NCBI RefSeq assembly: GCF_900111825.1
Contig: NZ_FOJM01000010.1
Location: 1-64,000, forward strand
Direction: 5' to 3'
Origin: Pedobacter suwonensis
GTDB taxonomy: Bacteria > Bacteroidota > Bacteroidia > Sphingobacteriales > Sphingobacteriaceae
DNA: 64,000 bases
Part shown: positions 26,787 to 35,051 of the stretch, one piece after another
Numbering within the stretch: the stretch's first letter is position 1
Layout: the number at the start of each line of letters is the position of its first letter
Notes under the pieces: model-generated
Seen by the model: the letters and a program-made list of their open reading frames with translations, nothing else
What the model was told of the DNA's origin: nothing
The model's database searches: none
Position numbers and translations under genes: made by a program

Positions 26787-27740
26787 TCACTTAAACACCA
26801 CTTCAGTAGCACCATAACCAAACTTTTCTTTTCTGGCATCCATATAGGTTTTTACATGGGGATTTCTGCTGATCAGTTTATGGATTTTATCCCTTAAGGT
26901 ACCATTCCCCGTACCATGGATAAAAACAATCTTATCAAAGTGATGCACCACCGCAGCATCCATAGCGGTTTGAAAATGGCTGATCTGTATCTGCAACATT
27001 TCATCTGCTTCTAAAAAATGATGATCATCTCTTAGTTTTTCAATGTGCAGATCAATCTCTTTTTGTGGCGCTTCTACCGTTCTTTTCTCTTCTGATGATT
27101 TAAAGAAACTTTCCTTTAATTTCTGTGGATCAATGGTTACCGGAACAAGATCATCTAAACGGATTAACCAACCCTTATTCTTCAATTGGGGCAATTCCTT
27201 TTGTTCGGTACTAAAATCTTTTGCCCTAAACTTTTTACGGACCACCAATGGATCGATGGGTTTCACATCGGCTTTACTAAATACCACCATCTGAAAATTA
27301 AACTCAGGCCAAAGATCAAGTTCAGCCAATGATGCAGAATAAACCAACGCGGAACCGTAAGATTCAATTGCCCCATGAAAAACGCCTGCATATTTCCCTT
27401 TTCGATCGGTAATTAAACCTACCAATAAAATGTTCGGAGAATAGTTTTGGAGATGAAAATGTACTACATTACCCGCTTTATCATCGGTGGCAACGGCTAC
27501 ATAAATGCCATTTTCGATTTTGTTAACACCGGGAACATTCACCTGGATGGGTTTGGGCGCGTCCGGTTCTACAGCAACCACCCCGTGACCATGCACAGAT
27601 GTTAAATTGCTCATCGCAACAGGTATCTCAAAGCCATCTTCATCGGTAACGCCTAAAGTCTGCGTATCAATAATTCTGGTTACGTAACCTTCACGTTTTT
27701 CATCAACAAAACGCACAAAATCTCCTAGTTTAAATTTCAT
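26787..27740 (-). CDS. DUF2027 and Smr domain protein
   Basis: A 317-residue protein with an N-terminal DUF2027-type region (KFKLGDFVRFVDEKREGYVTRI, about 1-60), a middle beta domain (about 75-180) and a C-terminal Smr domain (about 232-316). The Smr hallmarks are present: IDLHIEKL, then the KIVFIHGTGNGTLRDKIHKL loop. Smr domains of the MutS2 type nick or bind nucleic acids; the HGxGxGxLR motif is intact. The combination is Bacteroidota-typical and its role is unknown, perhaps nucleic-acid or ribosome quality control. Confidence 0.88.
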   Translation of the reverse strand: MKFKLGDFVRFVDEKREGYVTRIIDTQTLGVTDEDGFEIPVAMSNLTSVHGHGVVAVEPDAPKPIQVNVPGVNKIENGIYVAVATDDKAGNVVHFHLQNYSPNILLVGLITDRKGKYAGVFHGAIESYGSALVYSASLAELDLWPEFNFQMVVFSKADVKPIDPLVVRKKFRAKDFSTEQKELPQLKNKGWLIRLDDLVPVTIDPQKLKESFFKSSEEKRTVEAPQKEIDLHIEKLRDDHHFLEADEMLQIQISHFQTAMDAAVVHHFDKIVFIHGTGNGTLRDKIHKLISRNPHVKTYMDARKEKFGYGATEVVFK

Positions 27741-27934
27741 TTCTATTATTTTTTAGGCACAAAGTACACAAAGATTTTTAAGCAGTTTGTGTTAAAATGT
27801 CGTTCATGAAGCTATTTACTCCTTTAGTCTTTCAGCTTTTTGGCAGGAGTCTTCAATCTAATTCGCAGTACAATCAAGAAATGTACCATCACACATCACA
27901 TCTTCGGACTCCGGACTTCCGACTTCTGACTAAA
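27741..27934. repeat. Intergenic repeat words between Smr gene and rsgA
   Basis: GCACAAAGTACACAAAG at about 27756 resembles the AACCGCAAAG family, and CTTCGGACTCCGGACTTCC at about 27903 matches the GGACT word string at 4938-4977. No gene is seen. Confidence 0.4.
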
Positions 27935-28855
27935 CTAATGTCGCGTATCGTTTCCGTGGTAAATGCTCAGGTAACTTTCATATCTGGAAACTGCAATTTC
28001 ACCTTCATTTACGGCTTCGATAACCGCACAGCCCGGCTCGTTAATATGCCTGCAGTTATTAAATCGGCAATTGTGCGAGGTTTCAAAGATTTCCCTGAAA
28101 AAATGCCCCAGTTCTTCTTTTTCGATATCGATTACCCCCAATTCCCTGATGCCTGGAGAATCTACAATAAAACCGCCTTGTGGCAGTTCGAACATTTCGG
28201 CAAAAGTAGTGGTGTGCTGCCCCTTATCGCTCCAGTCAGAAACCTCCCCTGTTCTTAGATCACGATCTGGCATTAAAGCATTGATCAAGCTAGACTTTCC
28301 TACACCTGAATGTCCGGATATCAAAGTAATTTTATCCGTAATCAATTCCTGTATTACCGGGATATTAATACCTTTTAAAGCGGAAACCTCATAACAGGCA
28401 TAGCCGATATTTTCATAGATATCTTTAAACTCCTGCAGAATTTCCAAACCCTCTTTACTAAACAGATCGAGTTTATTAAATACCAATACGGCTGGTACAT
28501 CATAAGCTTCAGCCGTAACCAAAAAACGATCGATAAAACCCAAAGAGGTACGGGGCGAAGCTAAGGTAACCACCAACATGGCCATATCTAAATTGGCGGC
28601 CAATATCTGGGCCTGCTTGCTCAGGTTGATCGATTTGCGGATGATGTAGTTTTTACGGGGCAACATCTCGTTGATCAGACCCTGGCTGCTATCTTTTTCC
28701 AGATCAAATTTCACCCTGTCGCCAACCGCAATCGGGTTGGTGGTTTTAAGTCCTTTAATCCTGAATTTGCCTATAATCCTGCAATCATAGCGTTCGCCAT
28801 TATCGGCCAGAACACTATACCAGCTCCCTGTAGATTTAATAACTAATCCCTGCAT
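27935..28855 (-). CDS. rsgA: Ribosome small subunit-dependent GTPase A
   Basis: Circularly permuted GTPase that checks late 30S maturation. The 306-residue protein has an OB-fold (about 1-65), then the GTPase motifs in permuted order: FNKLDLF (G4), GHSGVGKSSLINAL (G1) and VDSPGIRELG (G3). A C-terminal zinc motif with Cys/His ligands (CRFNNCRHINEPGCAV) follows. The start at 28855 lies just after an exact promoter core, so the leader is very short. Confidence 0.97.
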   Translation of the reverse strand: MQGLVIKSTGSWYSVLADNGERYDCRIIGKFRIKGLKTTNPIAVGDRVKFDLEKDSSQGLINEMLPRKNYIIRKSINLSKQAQILAANLDMAMLVVTLASPRTSLGFIDRFLVTAEAYDVPAVLVFNKLDLFSKEGLEILQEFKDIYENIGYACYEVSALKGINIPVIQELITDKITLISGHSGVGKSSLINALMPDRDLRTGEVSDWSDKGQHTTTFAEMFELPQGGFIVDSPGIRELGVIDIEKEELGHFFREIFETSHNCRFNNCRHINEPGCAVIEAVNEGEIAVSRYESYLSIYHGNDTRH

Positions 28856-28863
28856 ATCTGCGG

Positions 28864-28871
28864 CAAAGGTA
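28864..28871 (-). promoter_or_regulatory. Promoter -7 element (TACCTTTG) of rsgA
   Basis: Exact TAnnTTTG core 8 bases upstream of the rsgA ATG on the minus strand. Confidence 0.5.
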
Positions 28872-29022
28872 TGAATATGATTTCATTGGTAGAAGTAGCC
28901 GGTACCGATAATGTTTGTATGTTAACAACGGAGAATAAAAAAGAATACAGACATTTCGGCTATATATTTACTTATCCATTAAATATCTTACATAAATCCA
29001 ACGCTTTAAAAGGCAAAAAACC

Positions 29023-29030
29023 TAAATTTG
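29023..29030 (+). promoter_or_regulatory. Promoter -7 element (TAAATTTG) of fumC
   Basis: Exact TAnnTTTG core 22 bases before the fumC ATG at 29053. The predicted leader is about 15-18 nt. Confidence 0.5.
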
Positions 29031-29052
29031 CGACAACAAAATCGAAAATATA

Positions 29053-30450
29053 ATGAGTTTCAGAATAGAACACGATACTATGGGTGAGGTGCAGGTACCC
29101 GCCGACAAATACTGGGGTGCACAAACAGAACGCTCACGCAATAACTTTAAAATCGGTCCGGAAGGCTCGATGCCAAAAGAAATTATCCACGCTTTTGGAT
29201 ACCTGAAAAAAGCAGCTGCCCTTGCCAACAACGAACTTGGAGTATTATCTGCCGAAAAAGCAGATTTAATTGCTAAAGCCTGTGATGAAATTATTGCTGG
29301 TCAATTGGATGATCAATTTCCGCTGGTTATCTGGCAAACAGGTTCGGGTACACAAAGTAACATGAATGGTAACGAGGTAATTGCAAACCGTGCCCACGTG
29401 ATTAACGGTGGTTCTCTAGCTGACGATAAAAAAGTGCTTCACCCAAATGATGATGTAAATAAATCACAATCATCAAACGATACTTATCCAACTGCAATGC
29501 ATATTGCAGCGTATAAACTTACGGTAGAAAATACCATACCAGGCTTAGAAAAATTAAGAAATACATTAGCCCAAAAAGTAGAAGAGTTCAGTACGATTGT
29601 TAAAACAGGCCGTACGCACTTTATGGATGCTACGCCGCTTACTTTAGGCCAGGAATTTTCTGGTTATGTACAACAGATCGACAATAGCATCCGGGCCATT
29701 AAAAATGCTTTGGTTATGGTTGCAGAACTGGCTTTGGGCGGAACTGCTGTGGGTACAGGCTTAAATACCCCAAAAGGATACGATGTTTTAGTGGCTAAAA
29801 AAATTGCCGATTTAACCGGTTTGCCTTTTGTTACGGCTCCTAATAAATTTGAAGCATTGGCTGCACATGATGCGATGGTAGAACTCTCAGGGGCATTAAA
29901 ACGCACAGCAGTTGCCTTGATGAAAATAGCCAACGATGTAAGAATGTTAAGTTCAGGCCCCCGTTGCGGCATCGGCGAAATTGTAATTCCAGATAACGAA
30001 CCAGGATCATCTATTATGCCTGGAAAAGTTAATCCTACGCAACCAGAAGCTTTAACCATGGTTTGTGCCCAGGTAATCGGTAACGATGTTGCAGTTTCAG
30101 TAGGTGGTATGAACGGCCATTTCGAGCTGAACGTATTTAAACCATTAATTGCTGCTAATGTATTACAATCAGCACGTTTAATTGGTGATGCCTGTGTTTC
30201 TTTTACAGATAAATGTGCTGAAGGAATCACCGCGAATTTACCTGAAATTGAAAAACACCTTCAAAATTCTTTAATGTTGGTTACCGCTCTGAACCCACAT
30301 GTGGGTTACGAAAACGCAGCTAAAATTGCGAAGAAAGCCCATAAAGAAAACAAAACCTTAAAAGCAGCTGCTGTGGAATTGGGATTGTTAACCAATGAGC
30401 AGTTTGATGAATGGGTGCGCCCTGAAGACATGGTTGGCAGCTTGAAATAA
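29053..30450 (+). CDS. fumC: Class II fumarate hydratase
   Basis: TCA-cycle enzyme interconverting fumarate and malate without an iron-sulfur cluster. The 465-residue sequence is full length. It has the GSGTQSNMN substrate loop, the [11 protein letters not shown] segment, [19 protein letters not shown], and the superfamily signature [11 protein letters not shown] that carries the catalytic Ser. It is monocistronic, with an exact promoter core upstream and a large palindrome downstream (30460-30532). Confidence 0.98.
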   Translation: MSFRIEHDTMGEVQVPADKYWGAQTERSRNNFKIGPEGSMPKEIIHAFGYLKKAAALANNELGVLSAEKADLIAKACDEIIAGQLDDQFPLVIWQTGSGTQSNMNGNEVIANRAHVINGGSLADDKKVLHPNDDVNKSQSSNDTYPTAMHIAAYKLTVENTIPGLEKLRNTLAQKVEEFSTIVKTGRTHFMDATPLTLGQEFSGYVQQIDNSIRAIKNALVMVAELALGGTAVGTGLNTPKGYDVLVAKKIADLTGLPFVTAPNKFEALAAHDAMVELSGALKRTAVALMKIANDVRMLSSGPRCGIGEIVIPDNEPGSSIMPGKVNPTQPEALTMVCAQVIGNDVAVSVGGMNGHFELNVFKPLIAANVLQSARLIGDACVSFTDKCAEGITANLPEIEKHLQNSLMLVTALNPHVGYENAAKIAKKAHKENKTLKAAAVELGLLTNEQFDEWVRPEDMVGSLK

Positions 30451-30459
30451 CTTAGAAAA

Positions 30460-30532
30460 GACGTCATTCCCAACTCGATTGGGAATCTTAAAGCATATCG
30501 CATTAAGATTCCCGCCTGCGCGGGAATGACGT
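30460..30532. repeat. Nested palindromic element after fumC
   Basis: Outer arms GACGTCATTCCC and GGGAATGACGTC pair perfectly. Inside, ATTCCC-aactcgatt-GGGAAT and ATTCCC-gcctgcgc-GGGAAT make two hairpins separated by TTAAAGC...GCATTAA. The element can form a cruciform and could also serve as a transcription terminator for fumC (T-run at 30536-30540). Confidence 0.8.
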
Positions 30533-30585
30533 CACTTTTTAAAAAAAGCTAAATCAATAAGGTTAATTAAAAAAACACAGGCAAT

Positions 30586-31455
30586 ATGAATTCAATACTT
30601 TCTAACCTTTTAAGCTTGATGCCCATCATTCCACCTGGTATTGTATTTGGAGCCTGTTGCTTTTTTTTATTGAAAAAACCTTCTGCTGAAGCCATCTTAA
30701 TGACCATTGGCTCAGGCATTTCTTTGATTATCAACATACTTTATAGCTTTTTGATGCCATTGATCATGGCTGCCCAAAACTTAACACCTACAGAAGTGAT
30801 GAAATACCATACTATTGTGGGCGTTATTAGCTTTATAGCCGGCCTGTGTTTTGCAGCAGGTCTTTTGATTCTCATCATCAATACCGTTAAAAGAATAAGA
30901 TCATCTACGATCAATTCCCTAAAAGCACCGATTATAACCATGAGTAAATCGCAATCAGGATTGAGGCTTTGTTACATTTTTCTTTTTACATTATCCATTT
31001 TACAGCTGGCATGTAGTCCGCGGCCCAATATACAGGGTAAGGGAGAAGATTTTATGCAAGGCGTTTGGAATGAAGATTCTGTTGCTTATAGCCACAAGTT
31101 GAGCAATTATACGCAACACCATTTTAAGTTCACCTGCGATTCGGTTTATATCAATATGGTAACCCATAGCAAAGTAAATTTTTACGAAGATTCTTGTTAT
31201 AACAATGGCATCTGGAAAGAATATGCCAAAGGGGTGTATAGGGTTAAAGGAGATACGTTATTTATAGGTGCAACCTTTACACATGCCAATTATAAACAAA
31301 AAATATCGGGTTGCTACCGCATCGGCCGGTATGACAAAAACTTCCTGATCAGCAAAAAATCGTCAGACAGCTTAATTTTAGAGAGTTTAAGCGATCAGCG
31401 TGAGATTAAACTAACACTTAAAGAAAAAATTACCTGCGTACCAAAAGAATTATAA
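30586..31455 (+). CDS. Membrane domain plus lipoprotein-like domain, unknown function
   Basis: A 289-residue protein in two unlike parts. Residues 1-105 hold about three hydrophobic segments (LMPIIPPGIVFGACCFFLL, GSGISLIINILYSFLMPLIM, IAGLCFAAGLLILIINTV). Residues 119-289 begin like a separate lipoprotein: Met119, a hydrophobic stretch and a lipobox-like LQLAC, then a soluble beta-rich domain with four Cys. It may be a natural fusion, or two overlapping cistrons with the second starting at the ATG at 30940. The stop lies 2 bases before the S1/P1 nuclease gene, so the two are co-expressed. Confidence 0.65.
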   Translation: MNSILSNLLSLMPIIPPGIVFGACCFFLLKKPSAEAILMTIGSGISLIINILYSFLMPLIMAAQNLTPTEVMKYHTIVGVISFIAGLCFAAGLLILIINTVKRIRSSTINSLKAPIITMSKSQSGLRLCYIFLFTLSILQLACSPRPNIQGKGEDFMQGVWNEDSVAYSHKLSNYTQHHFKFTCDSVYINMVTHSKVNFYEDSCYNNGIWKEYAKGVYRVKGDTLFIGATFTHANYKQKISGCYRIGRYDKNFLISKKSSDSLILESLSDQREIKLTLKEKITCVPKEL

Positions 31456-31457
31456 AA

Positions 31458-32264
31458 ATGATTTTAACATCAATTAAAAAGAAATTAACCATTGCTTTAA
31501 CCCTGGGTCTTTTAGCCTATTTGCCTATCCAGGCAAATGCATGGGGCACCATCGGCCATCGTGTAGTTGGCGAAATTGCCGATAGTTATTTAAAAGCAAA
31601 AACACGCAAGGCCATTCAAAGTATTTTAGGCTATGAAACCTTGGCAATGTCGGCCAATTGGGGCGATTTTATTAAATCAGATTCTACTTATAACTATATG
31701 TACAACTGGCATTTTGTTAATCTTCCGGCTGGATTGGATAAAAGTGGTGTATATCAATTTTTGGAAACTGATAAAAAACCAAATCTTTACAACAAAATCC
31801 CTGATCTGATTGCTATTTTAAAGAAAACAAGCAGTACAGCTTCTGAAAAAAAACTGGCTTTACGCATGTTGGTTCACCTGGCGGGAGATTTATGCCAGCC
31901 CATGCACGTTGCCCGTAAAGAAGACCTGGGCGGTAACCGCGTTTCGGTATTATGGTTCAATGAGAAATCAAATATCCACAGGGTTTGGGACGAACAGCTG
32001 ATCGAATACCAACAGTTAAGTTATACTGAATATGCAAAAGCCATCAATCATGCTTCAGCTGTACAGCTTTACAACTGGCAAAACACCAGCCTGAAAGATT
32101 GTATTTATGAATCGTACACAATTTGCAATAAAATTTACGATACGACTAAACCAGATGCTAAATTAAGCTACCGCTACAATTTTGACTGGGTTGATACCCT
32201 TAATAACCAGTTATTAAAAGGTGGTGTACGTTTGGCTAAAATGTTAAATGATATCTACGGATAA
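31458..32264 (+). CDS. S1/P1 family nuclease, secreted
   Basis: Zinc-dependent single-strand nuclease/3'-nucleotidase. The signal peptide (about 1-28) would be cut after ANA, leaving the mature N-terminal Trp (WGTIGHRVVGEIA) whose amino and carbonyl groups bind zinc in the family. Other zinc ligands are visible: NWHFVNLP, LVHLAGDLCQPMHVARKEDLGGNRV and VWDEQLIE. At 268 residues it has normal length. It follows the membrane/lipoprotein gene by 2 bases. It is probably periplasmic or secreted, for scavenging phosphate or nucleosides. Confidence 0.93.
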   Translation: MILTSIKKKLTIALTLGLLAYLPIQANAWGTIGHRVVGEIADSYLKAKTRKAIQSILGYETLAMSANWGDFIKSDSTYNYMYNWHFVNLPAGLDKSGVYQFLETDKKPNLYNKIPDLIAILKKTSSTASEKKLALRMLVHLAGDLCQPMHVARKEDLGGNRVSVLWFNEKSNIHRVWDEQLIEYQQLSYTEYAKAINHASAVQLYNWQNTSLKDCIYESYTICNKIYDTTKPDAKLSYRYNFDWVDTLNNQLLKGGVRLAKMLNDIYG

Positions 32265-32317
32265 AGAATAAGTTATGAGATAGTAGAATTTTAATAAAAT
32301 AAGTCCCTAAAACTTAT

Positions 32318-32414
32318 CGTCATTGCGAGAAGGCTTTTTCAGCCGATGAAGCAATCTTTAAAGCCAAGAGCGCTGTTACGAAAGATTGCTTCGTCGTTCC
32401 TCCTTATAATGACG
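32318..32414. repeat. Compact palindromic (REP-like) unit
   Basis: A 97-bp copy beginning CGTCATTGCGAGAAGGC and ending CTTCGTCGTTCC...TAATGACG, with inner arms GAAGCAATCTTT/AAAGATTGCTTC. It is nearly identical to 21537-21634; the right outer arm has mutated (TTATAATGACG). Confidence 0.9.
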
Positions 32415-32480
32415 AGTTTTATGGCTATCCATCATCAATAACCTTAAGGACTATTATTTACTTTTAAAGCGCTGTAAAAA

Positions 32481-32915
32481 TTGAAAATTTTAATGGTTTG
32501 CCTCGGTAACATCTGCCGTTCGCCTTTAGCTGAAGGCATTATGCGCCATCTGACAGATGAACAAAACTTAAACTGGGAAATTGCTTCGGCAGGAACAGGC
32601 AACTGGCATATTGGCCAGGCACCAGACCACAGAAGTATTTCTGCAGCGAAGGCGTTGGGTTACGATATCAGTAAACAGCGGGCGCAGCATTTTAACCCTT
32701 CGATGTTTGACCATTATGACCTGATTTTGGTAATGGACAAGAATAATTTAGCCGATGTTAAAAGTTTAGCCAAAACCGATGAGCAGCGAAAAAAGGTTAA
32801 ACTTTTTCTTGATAACGGAGAAGTTACAGATCCATATTGGGATAATAGCCTGTTTAACCCTGTTTGTAAACAGGTTGAGGAAAGATGTATGGAAATTATC
32901 AAACAACTTTCTTAA
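32481..32915 (+). CDS. Low molecular weight protein-tyrosine phosphatase
   Basis: A 144-residue LMW-PTP. The P-loop CLGNICRS with nucleophile Cys7 and Arg13 starts the protein, and the acid Asp lies in VTDPYW (about 114). The start is a TTG at 32481, needed because the catalytic loop begins only six residues later. In other bacteria such enzymes act on tyrosine-kinase-regulated polysaccharide export or, as a paralog, on arsenate; no kinase or ars gene is near. The ThuA gene follows after 44 bases. Confidence 0.93.
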   Translation: MKILMVCLGNICRSPLAEGIMRHLTDEQNLNWEIASAGTGNWHIGQAPDHRSISAAKALGYDISKQRAQHFNPSMFDHYDLILVMDKNNLADVKSLAKTDEQRKKVKLFLDNGEVTDPYWDNSLFNPVCKQVEERCMEIIKQLS

Positions 32916-32959
32916 ATTTAAAGCTAATAATCTATCTTACTAACCAAGTCAAAGAAAAA

Positions 32960-33727
32960 ATGAAAAAATACCTGTCCTTATGTTTATTAGTTGCAACTGT
33001 AATTTTATTTCAAAGCTATACCGCAGCGAAGAAATCGGCAAAAGTTTTAGTTTTCTCCAAAACAAAGGGCTTTAGGCACACCTCCATCGAAACGGGAAAA
33101 GAGGTGATCCAGAAATTAGGCACTGAGCATCATTTTGAAGTAGATACGACAGAAAATGCTGATGCTTTTACTGAAGATAACCTAAAAAAATATGCCACTG
33201 TTATTTTCCTGAATACCACAGGCGATGTATTAGACGATAAACAACAGGTAGCTTTCGAAAGGTACATACAGGCTGGTGGAGGTTATGTGGGTATTCATGC
33301 TGCAACAGATACCGAGTACGATTGGCCTTGGTATGGCAAATTGGCTGGCGCTTATTTTATAAGTCACCCCGCTGTTCAGGAAGCCAGATTTATTGTTAAA
33401 GATAAAAAACACCCTGCTACAAAATTCCTTACCGATTCAATATGGATGAGGAAAGATGAACTGTATAATTTCAAAAATATCAACCCGGACATTAAAGTGT
33501 TGATTAATTTAGACGAAAAATCGTACACCGGAGGTAAGAATGGCGATTTTCATCCTTTTGCCTGGTACCACAATTTTGATGGTGGAAGAGCTTTCTATAC
33601 CTGTATGGGCCATACCAAAGAAGGCTGGGCTGACGATAAATTTCAAAAACATTTATGGGGAGGTATTGAATACGCTATAGGCGGGCAAAAGAAACTGGAC
33701 TACAGTAAAGCCCATTCAAAGTTCTAA
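32960..33727 (+). CDS. ThuA domain protein, secreted
   Basis: A 255-residue protein with a signal peptide (MKKYLSLCLLVATVILFQSYTA) and a ThuA/trehalose-utilisation fold related to class I amidotransferases. Visible segments include LVFSKTKGFRHTSIETG, VIFLNTTGDVLDD, GGGYVGIHAATDTEYDWPWY and AWYHNFDGGRAFYTCMGHT. The family is linked to sugar catabolism (3-keto sugars) in Bacteroidota but has no nucleophilic Cys here. The ATG at 32960 was chosen over one 25 codons upstream (overlapping the phosphatase gene) since it starts the signal peptide. Confidence 0.9.
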   Translation: MKKYLSLCLLVATVILFQSYTAAKKSAKVLVFSKTKGFRHTSIETGKEVIQKLGTEHHFEVDTTENADAFTEDNLKKYATVIFLNTTGDVLDDKQQVAFERYIQAGGGYVGIHAATDTEYDWPWYGKLAGAYFISHPAVQEARFIVKDKKHPATKFLTDSIWMRKDELYNFKNINPDIKVLINLDEKSYTGGKNGDFHPFAWYHNFDGGRAFYTCMGHTKEGWADDKFQKHLWGGIEYAIGGQKKLDYSKAHSKF

Positions 33728-33734
33728 ATAATAG

Positions 33735-33768
33735 TTGGGCTTGTTGATTTGCTACTCAATAAGCCCAA
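33735..33768 (+). terminator. Hairpin after ThuA gene, possible terminator
   Basis: TTGGGCTT (33735-33742) pairs perfectly with AAGCCCAA (33761-33768) across an 18-nt loop, 8 bases beyond the stop. There is no strong T-run, so the efficiency is uncertain. Confidence 0.35.
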
Positions 33769-33800
33769 TGTTATCACATAAATATTTTAACGGTTGACAA

Positions 33801-34208
33801 TTAATAAAACACGAATATATTCCACCAGATATTGTCGTTTTTATATAATGGTTTCATCGCCCAAAAACAATCAATCTGATCTTCGTTAAGAATTTTTTCT
33901 AAATTCCGGGAAAAATCAAATAGCAAGTTAGTGGATATTCCCCTCCATTCTTCAGGTTCCCTATATTTAAATGCGTTGTATTGCATACGTTTGATCAGGT
34001 ATTTTTTGAGTTGATCTTTAACTTCAGGTTTTTGAGCTGTTGTAAGCCTTAACTCTTGTTCCATCTCAAACATAATCTTATCGAAATTCAGTGTATCTAT
34101 TATAAATTCTTTAACCTCTTTATTACCATTCCGGTAAAATTGTGCAGAGGCAAGATATCCTGTACAACAGGTAAACAATAAACCTAAAATTGCTTTTTTA
34201 ATCAACAT
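33801..34208 (-). CDS. Small secreted protein of unknown function
   Basis: A 135-residue protein with a signal peptide (MLIKKAILGLLFTCCTGYLASA-Q). The mature part is charged and helical (FDKIMFEMEQELRLTTAQKPEV, LKKYLIKRMQYNAFKY) and ends in an aromatic IWWNIFVFY. I do not recognise a family; the pattern is like small periplasmic helical proteins that sense or buffer stress, but that is only an impression. Its start overlaps the last codons of the upstream ceramidase-like gene by 11 bases, indicating coupled translation. Confidence 0.65.
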   Translation of the reverse strand: MLIKKAILGLLFTCCTGYLASAQFYRNGNKEVKEFIIDTLNFDKIMFEMEQELRLTTAQKPEVKDQLKKYLIKRMQYNAFKYREPEEWRGISTNLLFDFSRNLEKILNEDQIDCFWAMKPLYKNDNIWWNIFVFY

Positions 34209-34887
34209 AAGAATTTGGTTTAACCCTTTTAAAATTAACCAAATAAATATAATTCAGCATACAAAAGGAGGCTATTGCTCCGAAGGTATGCCATAAAAAA
34301 TGCGTGCCGATACTCAATACATCCCATTGATCTGCAATCCGGAAAGTTAAGGCAAAGATGAAGGCAATTAAGGCAAAACCAACCCATTTGCCATTTTTCC
34401 AGTTGGTCTTAATTAAGTACCCAAACACCGGAAATAAAACCAGCGCAGCCATAAAAGCATAATTGATATTGATAAAAATCTGAAAATCGCCGTTGCTAAA
34501 AAGCCTTCTTACATAAAACTGAAAAAAAGCATAAACCGCTACAATTAAAACGGCAAAGTACCATTTGGTCAGCTTGGAAAGAAAGTAGACGCCAGCCGAA
34601 AGGCACAAAAGCATAATTGGCATCCAATCCATCATAATAAAGATAGGCCAACGCCTAAACCCGTGGTAAGTAGTACCTCCAATACCGCCGACATAAAGCA
34701 GCACCAATGCTACACTTAAAAAGCGGTGCTGTTTAAAATTACCCCATAGTTTAAATGTCCAGTATACCGCTATAGCCAGGAAGAAGCAACTTGTTAGGGT
34801 ATTAAAAGGTTCCGGAAATAATTGACTCAGATTGGTTTCTGCATATACTGTACCTCCATCAGGAGGATGCTGGTTAAAGGCGCTCAT
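34198..34887 (-). CDS. Ceramidase-like (CREST superfamily) membrane protein
   Basis: A 229-residue integral membrane protein with about seven hydrophobic segments. The spacing of His75 in GIGGTTYHG, Asp87 in MMDWMP and the pair His196/His200 in THFLWHTFGA matches the zinc-site layout of alkaline ceramidases and other CREST hydrolases. The conserved Ser four residues before the first His appears to be Gly71 here, which may alter activity. The likely role is hydrolysis of an amide bond in a membrane lipid; Sphingobacteriaceae make sphingolipids, so a ceramide-type substrate is plausible. It overlaps a small secreted-protein gene. Confidence 0.7.
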   Translation of the reverse strand: MSAFNQHPPDGGTVYAETNLSQLFPEPFNTLTSCFFLAIAVYWTFKLWGNFKQHRFLSVALVLLYVGGIGGTTYHGFRRWPIFIMMDWMPIMLLCLSAGVYFLSKLTKWYFAVLIVAVYAFFQFYVRRLFSNGDFQIFININYAFMAALVLFPVFGYLIKTNWKNGKWVGFALIAFIFALTFRIADQWDVLSIGTHFLWHTFGAIASFCMLNYIYLVNFKRVKPNSYVD

Positions 34888-35051
34888 TTCTAGTTAACAT
34901 ATGGTGAAATTAAATGTTTGACGGATCAATGTAACACTCAAGATGTGAAAACAATTTCGTATTCACATTTTTAACAGGTTAAATAATTGGTTAACACTTA
35001 ACAACAGCAATGGTAATTATTTGTACTTTAGTTGATCTAAGCTATAAGTAT

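Noticed and set aside
27797..28258. Plus-strand 153-codon ORF
   Set aside because: It runs antisense through rsgA and its first part is repeat-like DNA; no family resemblance.
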